Below, piece by piece: positions 22,440 to 29,907 of a stretch of DNA of 59,041 nt. Every line of letters begins with the position of its first letter. Within the stretch, counting starts at the first letter, position 1. The stretch covers positions 1 through 59,041 of the forward strand of contig SVQY01000011.1 of NCBI GenBank assembly GCA_015065135.1, given 5' to 3'. The position numbers were made by a program, and so were the translations under genes. Origin of the DNA: Oscillospiraceae bacterium (GTDB lineage: Bacteria > Bacillota > Clostridia > Oscillospirales > CAG-272). The notes beneath the pieces are model-generated. The model saw only the letters and a list, made by a program, of their open reading frames with translations, made no database searches and was not told the DNA's origin.

Positions 22440-23897
22440 ATGTTAGAATATCTGAAAAAGGAAGCAAACAAGACCGTCACCGAAAACGGTGCGGCGACCC
22501 ATATGACTACCGAATCCGACTGCCTCGATCTGTTCGCTACTATCGGCGCCTTGCGCCGTGAGAGCAATAGCGAGATCGTAACGCGCTTTGTTCGTGCATA
22601 CAGTGAAAACAAGGACATCGCCATGAAGCTCCTGTTTTTCGCACGTGATATTCGCGGCGGTCTTGGGGAGCGCCGTGTATTCAAGGTTATTCTGAACTGG
22701 CTTGCCGACAACGAGCCCGAAGCCGTTCGCAAAAATCTTGCTTACGTAGCCGAATATGGACGCTACGATGACCTGCTTTGTCTTATGGACACTGCCTGCG
22801 AGAAGGAAATGCTTGACGTTCTTAAGGCTCAGTTCGAAGCCGACAACGAGGCTCTTAAAAACGGCGGTGAAGTATCTTTGCTTGCAAAGTGGCTACCTTC
22901 CGTCAATGCATCCGGTTCGGAAACTGTACTGTGTGCAAAGAAGATCGCAAGACACTTTGGCATGAATGATGCCAGCTACCGCAAGGCACTTGTTGCCCTT
23001 CGTGCACGCATTCGCATCATCGAGAATAACCTGCGCGAGAAGGATTATTCTTTTGATTACGAGAAGCAGCCCTCCAAGGCCATGTATAAATACCGCAAGG
23101 CATTTATACGCAACGATGCCGAAAGATACGGTAGCTTTATCAGCAAGGTGTCCTCCGGCGAGGCGAAGCTCAATGCAAAAACGCTTATGCCTTACGAAGT
23201 CATTACCCCATTTTTCGATAGTAACGTAAGCGATGCCGAAAGAAAGGCGATCAATGCCACTTGGCTCTCTCAAGAGGATTTCGGCGGTGACGAAAACGCA
23301 CTCGCTGTCATTGACGGTTCGGGCTCTATGTATGGCTACGCTATTCCCAAGCCCATCACGGTTGCCCTATCGCTTGGGCTCTATTTTGCCGAAAGAAACA
23401 AGGGTGCATTTAAGAATCATTTTATCACCTTCTCGGAAAACCCTCAGCTCGTTGAGATCAAGGGCGAGGATCTTCTTGAAAAGCTACGTTATTGCTGTGG
23501 CTTTAATGAGGTGGCAAACACGAATATTCAAAAGGTGTTTGAACTGATCTTGAATGCGGCAAAGAAAAATTCCGTTCCTCAGAATGAGCTGCCTAAAAAG
23601 CTGTACATCATTTCGGATATGGAATTTGACTATTGCGCAGAGGGGGCTTCTCTGACCAATTTCGAGTACGCCAAAAAGCTCTATGCCGAGGCGGGCTATG
23701 CGCTTCCTGAAATCGTTTTCTGGAACGTGGCAAGCCGCAATCGGCAACAGCCCGTTACCAAGAACGAGCAGGGCGTGGCTCTCGTTTCGGGCTGCACGCC
23801 TCGTCTCTTTTCCATGGTGGCGAGCGGCACGATGAATCCTTACGCATTTATGCTTGAGGTCGTCGAGAGCGAGCGATACGCTAAAATTGTAGCGTAA
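22440..23897 (+). CDS. DUF2828/TROVE-like protein with vWA domain (Ro60-like architecture)
   Basis: A 485-residue protein. Residues ~1-270 are helical repeats with the typical FARDIRGGLGERRVF and YVAEYGRYDDLL stretches of DUF2828 and TROVE proteins. From about residue 285 follows a von Willebrand A domain with the MIDAS motif VIDGSGSM (DxSxS). In Ro60 and bacterial Rsr, a helical-repeat ring of the same design binds misfolded RNA ends in its hole and Y RNAs on its surface. The start at 22440 follows GAAAGGAG; a GTG at 22431 is too close to it. This gene lies at the end of the segment holding the structured RNA array, as rsr genes do near Y RNA genes in other bacteria. RNA binding is inferred from the family and the context. 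Confidence 0.8.
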   Translation: MLEYLKKEANKTVTENGAATHMTTESDCLDLFATIGALRRESNSEIVTRFVRAYSENKDIAMKLLFFARDIRGGLGERRVFKVILNWLADNEPEAVRKNLAYVAEYGRYDDLLCLMDTACEKEMLDVLKAQFEADNEALKNGGEVSLLAKWLPSVNASGSETVLCAKKIARHFGMNDASYRKALVALRARIRIIENNLREKDYSFDYEKQPSKAMYKYRKAFIRNDAERYGSFISKVSSGEAKLNAKTLMPYEVITPFFDSNVSDAERKAINATWLSQEDFGGDENALAVIDGSGSMYGYAIPKPITVALSLGLYFAERNKGAFKNHFITFSENPQLVEIKGEDLLEKLRYCCGFNEVANTNIQKVFELILNAAKKNSVPQNELPKKLYIISDMEFDYCAEGASLTNFEYAKKLYAEAGYALPEIVFWNVASRNRQQPVTKNEQGVALVSGCTPRLFSMVASGTMNPYAFMLEVVESERYAKIVA

Positions 23898-23951
23898 ATA
23901 GAAATAGGGGGCGTGATAAACGCTCCCTATGTGCGTTTAAGGAGGAAAAAG

Positions 23952-24200
23952 ATGAAGACAGCAAAATTGTGTGCATCTTGTCAGCACAAAAAGGACAGAT
24001 GCCGTGTCCTCGAAAGTGAGGATTGTATTAAGTATTTACCTTTGAAAAATACAAATTTTATCCATATAGACGGCGTAGTTGAAACACCCCCGGGGGTTAA
24101 TGAAGATATCTTTGCTCAACAGTTCATAAATTGGATCGAGAGTTTTGGATATTACTTCGGTGGGGGCATTTCTTTAGAAAAAGATGATAAGTATAAATGA
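23952..24200 (+). CDS. small Cys-motif protein after DUF2828 gene
   Basis: An 82-residue protein starting with a possible metal site (CASCQHKKDRC, then C at residue ~27). The rest is not recognised. AAGGAGG precedes ATG 23952 and it is 54 bases after the DUF2828 stop, so it is probably the last gene of that unit. Its end overlaps the convergent HTH gene by 27 bases. Confidence 0.6.
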   Translation: MKTAKLCASCQHKKDRCRVLESEDCIKYLPLKNTNFIHIDGVVETPPGVNEDIFAQQFINWIESFGYYFGGGISLEKDDKYK

Positions 24201-24491
24201 TTTGATTCTTTTTATGTCAATTTGGGACTGCGATTTGATGATTAAGTCGATAACTTCTTGTGTTTCTGCATTTATAGCGTGTGCGGAGTTATTTCCGTAG
24301 TTCTTGTGGCAATAATGCTCAATGTCTGATTTAGAGCAATTCGAGGACATTTGAAATAGTTTTAGAAAAGAAAACGGAATGTCATCATAATTGCCAGAAA
24401 GATAATCGTTTATATATTTATAGATGGTAGGGCGACTTCTTTTGGTCAATCGTGACAATTCGGTTATAGTTACTTGGTCGGTGATAAACAT
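24174..24491 (-). CDS. small HTH regulator
   Basis: A 105-residue protein with an N-terminal helix-turn-helix (VTITELSRLTKRSRPTIYKY) and a helical C-terminal part. The start at 24491 follows GAGGGGGG. A consensus promoter and a dyad over its -35 suggest that it represses itself. It is AT-rich. The target beyond its own promoter is unknown. Confidence 0.65.
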   Translation of the reverse strand: MFITDQVTITELSRLTKRSRPTIYKYINDYLSGNYDDIPFSFLKLFQMSSNCSKSDIEHYCHKNYGNNSAHAINAETQEVIDLIIKSQSQIDIKRIKSFILIIFF

Positions 24492-24511
24492 TTGATCCCC
24501 CCTCAAAAGAC

Positions 24512-24540
24512 ATTATACGACACGTTGTAAAATGTGTCAA
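24512..24540 (-). promoter_or_regulatory. consensus promoter of the small HTH gene
   Basis: TTGACA and TATAAT with exactly 17 bases between them on the minus strand. Confidence 0.85.
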
Positions 24541-24563
24541 GAGTTTTTTACACATTTTTACAA
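24525..24563. promoter_or_regulatory. dyad operator over the HTH promoter
   Basis: TTGTAAAATGTGT (24525-24537) and ACACATTTTTACAA (24550-24563) are inverted copies differing by one inserted base. They cover the -35 and the region upstream of it. Confidence 0.65.
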
Positions 24564-24746
24564 ATTTAACTTGGGTTATGGTGGACGCATTGCCGCCACG
24601 CGGCAATGCTATTTGTCACGCAAGCTTGCGGCTTGCTGTGAAGATGCCCTTGTCGCCTGAACGGCTCCATTTGCTTTGCAAATCGGGCATCTTCCCCACG
24701 CCGCCCTGCGGGCTACGTGATCTCACAAAGCACCTTTTCCGCCAAA

Positions 24747-24780
24747 GCAAAAGGGGCGCCCATTCGGGTGCCCCTTTTGC
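24747..24780 (-). terminator. terminator of tRNA-Ser
   Basis: Hairpin AAAAGGGGCGCCC-ATTC-GGGTGCCCCTTTT just after the tRNA on the minus strand, ending in a T run. Confidence 0.8.
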
Positions 24781-24782
24781 TT

Positions 24783-24873
24783 TGGCGGAGAAGGTGGGAT
24801 TTGAACCCACGCGCCGCGTTAACGGCCTACGAGATTTCGAGTCACGCCTCTTCGACCACTTGAGTACTTCTCC
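24783..24873 (-). tRNA. tRNA-Ser (CGA)
   Basis: A 91-nt type II tRNA read on the minus strand: acceptor GGAGAAG, anticodon loop CTCGAAA (CGA), a long variable arm, T arm GTGGG-TTCAAAT-CCCAC and encoded CCA. Its 5' end is repeated in the tandem array behind it. Confidence 0.95.
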
Positions 24874-25465
24874 GTAAAAAATATTAAATTGTCAGAAAAG
24901 CTCTTGCAGGAAAGTCAACGAGTCGGCGTCGCCTCTTCGATCCTGTTGCCGTTACCGCATCGCACTTTGCAAATGCAATTTGCTGGCGCTCTGCGACGGC
25001 TGCCACTCCTTATTGCTCGCTTGCTCCGCCACCGGCGGCACTCGCAAACGTCCCCACTTGAGTACTTCTCCGTAAAAAATATTAAATTGTCAGAAAAGCT
25101 CTTGCAGGAAAGTCAACGAGTCGGCGTCGCCTCTTCGATCCTGTTGCCGTTACCGCATCGCACTTTGCAAATGCAATTTGCTGGCGCTCTGCGACGGCTG
25201 CCACTCCTTATTGCTCGCTTGCTCCGCCACCGGCGGCACTCGCAAACGTCCCCACTTGAGTACTTCTCCATAAAAAATATGAAATTGTCAGAAAAGCATC
25301 TTGCAGGAAAGTTCGGGAGTCGGCGTCGCCTCTTCGATCCTATTGCGGTGCCCGAAATTTGTTGCTCACTATTCGCTTCGCCAAATTTCGACCGCGGCTA
25401 CTCGCTCGCCTTCCTTCATCCGCCACCGGCGGCGGTCGGCTCGCTCCCCACTTGAGTACTTCTCC
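24856..25465. repeat. three ~198-bp tandem units, each ending in the tRNA-Ser 5' end
   Basis: Units start at 24856, 25054 and 25252, each with the 18 bases CCACTTGAGTACTTCTCC (the tRNA-Ser 5' end, reversed); a last 18-base copy ends at 25465. Units 1 and 2 are nearly identical; unit 3 differs in its second half. On the minus strand each unit is a tRNA promoter region followed by a stub of the tRNA. A frame running through the units is not a gene. I see nothing in 25466-25775 except AT-rich DNA. Confidence 0.85.
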
Positions 25466-25775
25466 AAATATGAAATTACGTGCGGCGGATGCCGACTTTG
25501 TTATTATAGCATAATTGCTTCAAAAAAGCAAGAGGCTTTATAAAAAAAGTGCGAATGGAAAGGCGCGATTGCAAAAATTGACAAAATCGGAGCTGATTTG
25601 ACTCCAAACGAGAATTTTCAAAAATAATAATTGGAATTATTGAAATTAAAATTGGAATATTGCAAAAACGAAATGGAAAATGCGAAATTTCCACGAAAAA
25701 GGGCCGGCAAAATGCCCGGGCTCAGCCATTGACCTTTTGCCGACCTGAAAAATAAGGTTTTCGGGATCACCGAGA

Positions 25776-26705
25776 TCACAAATACTCCTTGGCGCGCGCA
25801 ATATCCTTGCGGATCTGCGCCTCCAACTCCTCTGCGGATGCAAATTTCTTCTCGTCGCGCAGAAAACGCAGCAACGAAACGCGCAGCCGCTTGCCGTACA
25901 GATCACCGTTGAAATCAAAGATGAAGGTCTCACAGTTGGCCGTATCGCCACTTTCAAAGGTGGGGCGCACGCCCACATTACTGATACCGGTAAAGGTGCG
26001 GCGCCCGATGCGCACCGTGGAGACGTAAACGCCGTGCGCCGGGATCAATCCGCCCTCCGGGAAGGCCAGATTGGCGGTGGGAAAGCCCATTTTGCGGCCA
26101 ATATGCTTGCCATCGCTGACGGTGCCTGTAATAAAGAAGGGGCGCCCCAGCAGTCTTGCGGCATCCTCGGGATGGCCGCGCTCCAGCATCGCGCGGATGG
26201 CGCTGGAGCTGACGGTCCGCGGGCCGTCTGTAACGGGCGGCAGCACCGCAAGGGTGCGATCGGGGGCGGCGCCAAAGGTTTCGGCAAGCCGCTTGGCCGT
26301 GCCGGCGCCCCCCGCGCCGTAGGTGTAGTTAAATCCGCAGACCGCCAGGCGGCAGCGGCACTCACCGATCAGGATCTTCGTCACAAAATCGTCGGGAGAA
26401 AGGCCCATCAGCTCCTCGAAATCGTAAAGGATCACAAAGCGCAGCCCCGCCTCGCGGAGCAGCTCCAGCTTTTCCTCCAGCGTGGTCAGCTGTGGCACGG
26501 CGCTGCCAGTCAGCACCAGCGAGGGCGGACGGCGGAAGAGGATGGCGCCCAGCGGCAGCTTTTGCTGTCGTGCGGCATTTTGCCGCCGCAGCTCCTCGAT
26601 GAGCGCACGGTGCCCACAGTGAACGCCGTCAAAATTGCCAAGACAAAGGCCACACGCTTCCAGAACCAGCTCGCGGCCCGGATGCTTCAGATCGTAGATC
26701 TCCAT
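25776..26705 (-). CDS. ribF: riboflavin kinase / FAD synthetase
   Basis: A 309-residue bifunctional enzyme that makes FMN from riboflavin and ATP, then FAD from FMN. The N-terminal nucleotidyltransferase has GNFDGVHCGHRALI (HxGH-type motif) and VSSSAIR. The C-terminal kinase domain has GFPTANL (the PTAN motif) and a conserved glutamate late in the domain (NCETFIFDFNGDLYG). The length is normal for the family. The start at 26705 follows AGGAGG. It is divergent from the TerB-like operon. The flavin made serves the two flavoproteins in this window, among others. Confidence 0.93.
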   Translation of the reverse strand: MEIYDLKHPGRELVLEACGLCLGNFDGVHCGHRALIEELRRQNAARQQKLPLGAILFRRPPSLVLTGSAVPQLTTLEEKLELLREAGLRFVILYDFEELMGLSPDDFVTKILIGECRCRLAVCGFNYTYGAGGAGTAKRLAETFGAAPDRTLAVLPPVTDGPRTVSSSAIRAMLERGHPEDAARLLGRPFFITGTVSDGKHIGRKMGFPTANLAFPEGGLIPAHGVYVSTVRIGRRTFTGISNVGVRPTFESGDTANCETFIFDFNGDLYGKRLRVSLLRFLRDEKKFASAEELEAQIRKDIARAKEYL

Positions 26706-26735
26706 AGGGCACCTCCTTTTTCAAAACTTTCTTCC

Positions 26736-26764
26736 ATTATACTGTAAAGCCGCGTTTTTTGCAA
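26736..26764 (-). promoter_or_regulatory. ribF promoter
   Basis: On the minus strand TTGCAA and TATAAT with 17 bases between them. No FMN riboswitch is present in the short leader. Confidence 0.75.
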
Positions 26765-26813
26765 GAGAATTTTTTTTGGGATCCGAAAAAGCGGTCAAAA
26801 AAACGCAAAACCG

Positions 26814-26842
26814 TTGACAGTAAATCCAATGCATGGTATAAT
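26814..26842 (+). promoter_or_regulatory. promoter of the TerB/BrxD/helicase operon
   Basis: TTGACA and TATAAT, both perfect, with a 17-base spacer. Confidence 0.88.
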
Positions 26843-26869
26843 AAAATATTACAGAAAGGAGGGACTTTT

Positions 26870-28552
26870 ATGGCTCAAAGCAAGCAAAATCCGGACGATT
26901 TTTGGGATCTTTCGGCCCTTGTGCCGCGCCGTAAGAGCCCTTCGACGTCGGTTTCGCGCGAGGTGGAGACCACCGAGATCCACCTGCCCCCGAGGCCGCA
27001 GGTGAACACGGTCACCGATGTGCCCCTCGCCGAGCGCTTCGTCTCCTTTGAGGAGCAGCGCCGCCAGCAGTGCGCGCCCAAGCCGGAGCGTGTCTATCAC
27101 CCCGAGGGGGCGCTGGTGCGCGAGGTGCGCATCTATCCCTGGAAGAGCGCCTATACCTATTACGAGCAGTTTCGCCGCCATGCCGAGCATCTGGTGACAA
27201 GAGAAGGGAAGCGTTGCCCCGCAGTCGACTTTTTCTCCTATATGCCGCAATATACGCAGCTGAACCGCGACCAGATGGCATACTATTTCTGGTGGCGCAC
27301 CGCCTTCCGCCGCGGCGAGGTGCTGCCGGCCGCCTACTCCTATCTGCTGCTCTATTTGTACGAGCTGATCAATCTGGATGCGCAGCATCAGGATCCGCGC
27401 GAGGGGCAGGAGCTTATGCTGCGGCTGTGGCTTTGCTACAGAGAGGAGCACCCCAGACTGGATGCGCTTTTGCGCGAGTGGCTTTGCGACTATTCGCTCC
27501 TGCACGCCCTGCCGCCTCCAAAGCTGGATCCGGGGCAGTACCGCAGCTTGCTTTCGGGCTGTCGGCTCAAGGAATTTTACGTTTCCGCTGCCGGCAACAC
27601 CGATGCGCTCGGTACGGCGATGCTGCTCTTTTGTAACAATTACGACTACACAAAAAGTAAGTTTTATACCGATGAGACCAAGGAGGAGTACGAGCGTGTG
27701 CTGGGCGGAGCCATCCGCGTGGCATTGGATTTTCTGCGTGAGGAGCGCGGCGATGCGCTGACTGATCTGAGCGGTGTGAGCACCGTTTGCCGCGATACCT
27801 TTGCCGGCGCGGTCTGCTCCTGGCAGCTCAAGCGCCGTATCGAGGTGGACTATACCTCCTTCTCGCACACCCACGATCTGCGCTACGTGATGACCGACGT
27901 GCTGAAGTACGCCGAGAACGCGCTGCGGCAGAGCAGGGGGATCAAATCCCGACTTTCGATCTATGCCCTTGGCATACCGCTGCGTGAGCGCCTGAACGCA
28001 TACCTGGAAGCCGCGCTGCCGCACCGCCGCAAGGCTGTGGCCGAGCCGGTGATCCCGGAGTACGAGCGCCGCTACGAGCTGCCAACGGTAGAGCTGTCGC
28101 CGGAGCGTGCCGCCGAGATCGAGGCCGGCTCCTGGCAAACCACCAAGCGGCTGATCGAGGCCTTTGGAGAGGAGACAGAGACCGAGGAAAATGGAATTAC
28201 CCCCGAAACGGGTGTAAAAAACGCAGAAAATGCGCCGTTTGCGGTGCCTGCTCCGCCACCTGTGACGGAGCAGCCCGTAGTGGTCGCCTCCGTGCAGAGC
28301 GCAGCCCCCGAAAGTGCGCTTGCTGCGGCTGTGGGTGAGCTGTTGCCCTTTTTGCCCCTGGCGCTGGCCAAGGACAGAGCCGGGCAGCGCGCCTTTGCGC
28401 TTTCCCGGGGGATGCTGCCGGATGCCATTGCGGATCGGATCAACACCGCCGCGCTGGAGCTGCTCGGCGATATTCTCCTGGAGGAGGAGAACGGCTGCTA
28501 TACCGTTATCGAGGATTATCTGGAATATTTGAGCGAACAAGGAGTTATGTGA
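26870..28552 (+). CDS. TerB-N/TerB-C-type protein
   Basis: A 560-residue protein. The first ~90 residues are low-complexity (RRKSPSTSVSREVETTE). Residues ~100-250 contain TerB_N-like features (YYFWWRTAFRRGEVL, SYLLLYLYELINLD), a region known to sit beside helicases. The last ~60 residues (LEENGCYTVIEDYLEYL) fit the TerB_C end domain. TerB-type domains occur in tellurite-resistance and stress systems tied to membranes and phage defence. GGAGGG precedes ATG 26870; the next ATG is one base after its stop. Its job is likely to scaffold the ATPase and helicase. Confidence 0.75.
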   Translation: MAQSKQNPDDFWDLSALVPRRKSPSTSVSREVETTEIHLPPRPQVNTVTDVPLAERFVSFEEQRRQQCAPKPERVYHPEGALVREVRIYPWKSAYTYYEQFRRHAEHLVTREGKRCPAVDFFSYMPQYTQLNRDQMAYYFWWRTAFRRGEVLPAAYSYLLLYLYELINLDAQHQDPREGQELMLRLWLCYREEHPRLDALLREWLCDYSLLHALPPPKLDPGQYRSLLSGCRLKEFYVSAAGNTDALGTAMLLFCNNYDYTKSKFYTDETKEEYERVLGGAIRVALDFLREERGDALTDLSGVSTVCRDTFAGAVCSWQLKRRIEVDYTSFSHTHDLRYVMTDVLKYAENALRQSRGIKSRLSIYALGIPLRERLNAYLEAALPHRRKAVAEPVIPEYERRYELPTVELSPERAAEIEAGSWQTTKRLIEAFGEETETEENGITPETGVKNAENAPFAVPAPPPVTEQPVVVASVQSAAPESALAAAVGELLPFLPLALAKDRAGQRAFALSRGMLPDAIADRINTAALELLGDILLEEENGCYTVIEDYLEYLSEQGVM

Positions 28553-28553
28553 T

Positions 28554-29897
28554 ATGGAAAATACGCAAAATATAACGGTGCCGCGCCGTATTCTGACCGC
28601 GCTGCTCTCCTCGCTGTCCGCCGGCGTTGTGCCGCGCGCGGGCGCGCCCTATATCGCCATCGGCAGAGGAGACGAGATCGGTGCTTTTCTCTCGGATCTG
28701 GAGAATATCGGTGAGGGCGGCTCGGCGATGCGGTTTCTCATTGGCCGATACGGCAGCGGCAAAAGCTTTTTGATGCAGCTGATCCGCGGCTACGCGCTGG
28801 AGCGCGATTTTCTGACCGCCGATGCCGATCTGACCCCCGAGCGCCGCTTGTACGGCAGCGGTGGCAGCGGCCTTGCCACCTACCGCGAGCTGATGAAAAA
28901 TCTGGCCTCCAAGGCCTCTCCCGATGGCGGTGCGCTGCCCAAGATCATCGCGCGCTGGATCGGCAATCTGCAGGCCAAGGTCGGCGAAAATGACCCAACG
29001 GGTGCTAAATTGCGTGACGCGGTGATGCAGGATCTGCGCGATGTGGAGTTCCTTGTGGGCGGCTTTGACTTCGCCCGTGTGATCTCTGCCTACTACCGCG
29101 CCTATCTGGAAGGGAATGACGAGCAGATGTCGGCTTGCCTTTGCTGGCTGCGCGGCGAGTTCGCCTCCAAGACCGAGGCGCGCCGCGCCCTCGGCTTTGC
29201 CATTTCCACCATCATCGACGATGAGAACTGGTATGATTTCATCAAGCTCTTCGGCGTGCTGGCGCGCCGCATCGGCTACCGTGGATTGGTGGTCTTTATC
29301 GACGAGTGCGTGAACCTTTACAAGATCGTGCACCGCGTGAGCCGCGAGAACAATTACGAAAAGATCCTTTCTATGTTCAATGACGCCCTGCAGGGCAAGG
29401 CAGAGGGACTTCTGATGGTGCTGGGCGGCACGCCTCAGTTCCTGGAGGATCCCCGCAGGGGGCTTTTTGGCTACGAGGCGCTCCGCAGCCGCCTTTGCGA
29501 CAGCCGCTTTGCCGATGCCGAGTTCAAAAATCTCATCGGCCCCGTGATCCGTCTCCGCCGCCTTTCGGATGACGAGCTGTTCGCGCTCATCGTGCGCGTG
29601 ACCGCGCTGTATGCGCAGTGCTATCGCTGGGAGCCGCGCATCACCGCCGAGCAGCAGATGCGCTTTCTCTCCATCTCGCTCTCCCGTGCCGGCAGTAACA
29701 GTATGATCACGCCGCGCGAGATCCTGCGCGACTATCTGACGGTGCTGAATATCCTGATGCAAAACGAGCAGACCGATTTTGAAAAGATCGTGGCGCGCGT
29801 GACCGCCGAGAGCGGCGCCCTGCAGGCGGAAATGACAGAAAATACCGTAACGGGTACGGAAAAACGCGATTTTTCGTTGGAAGATATCCAGCTTTGA
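28554..29897 (+). CDS. BrxD/DUF2791-like P-loop ATPase
   Basis: A 447-residue ATPase: Walker A GRYGSGKSF at about residue 63, Walker B VVFIDECVNLY at about residue 240, and the start VPRRILTALLSSL typical of the BREX ATP-binding family (DUF2791). In BREX type 2, brxD is paired with the helicase brxHI, as here. It is coupled to the TerB-like gene by one base and to the helicase by ten. No BREX methylase (PglX), phosphatase (PglZ) or BrxC is near, so this is the separate three-gene stand-alone form. Confidence 0.8.
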   Translation: MENTQNITVPRRILTALLSSLSAGVVPRAGAPYIAIGRGDEIGAFLSDLENIGEGGSAMRFLIGRYGSGKSFLMQLIRGYALERDFLTADADLTPERRLYGSGGSGLATYRELMKNLASKASPDGGALPKIIARWIGNLQAKVGENDPTGAKLRDAVMQDLRDVEFLVGGFDFARVISAYYRAYLEGNDEQMSACLCWLRGEFASKTEARRALGFAISTIIDDENWYDFIKLFGVLARRIGYRGLVVFIDECVNLYKIVHRVSRENNYEKILSMFNDALQGKAEGLLMVLGGTPQFLEDPRRGLFGYEALRSRLCDSRFADAEFKNLIGPVIRLRRLSDDELFALIVRVTALYAQCYRWEPRITAEQQMRFLSISLSRAGSNSMITPREILRDYLTVLNILMQNEQTDFEKIVARVTAESGALQAEMTENTVTGTEKRDFSLEDIQL

Positions 29898-29907
29898 GGT
29901 GGATGCT

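Noticed and set aside
24889-25455. 188-residue repetitive frame over the tRNA-Ser tandem units
   Set aside because: It merely translates the tandem units and includes tRNA stubs; no start signal.
26706-26869. FMN riboswitch between ribF and the TerB operon
   Set aside because: The region is filled by two divergent promoters and lacks the conserved RFN core.
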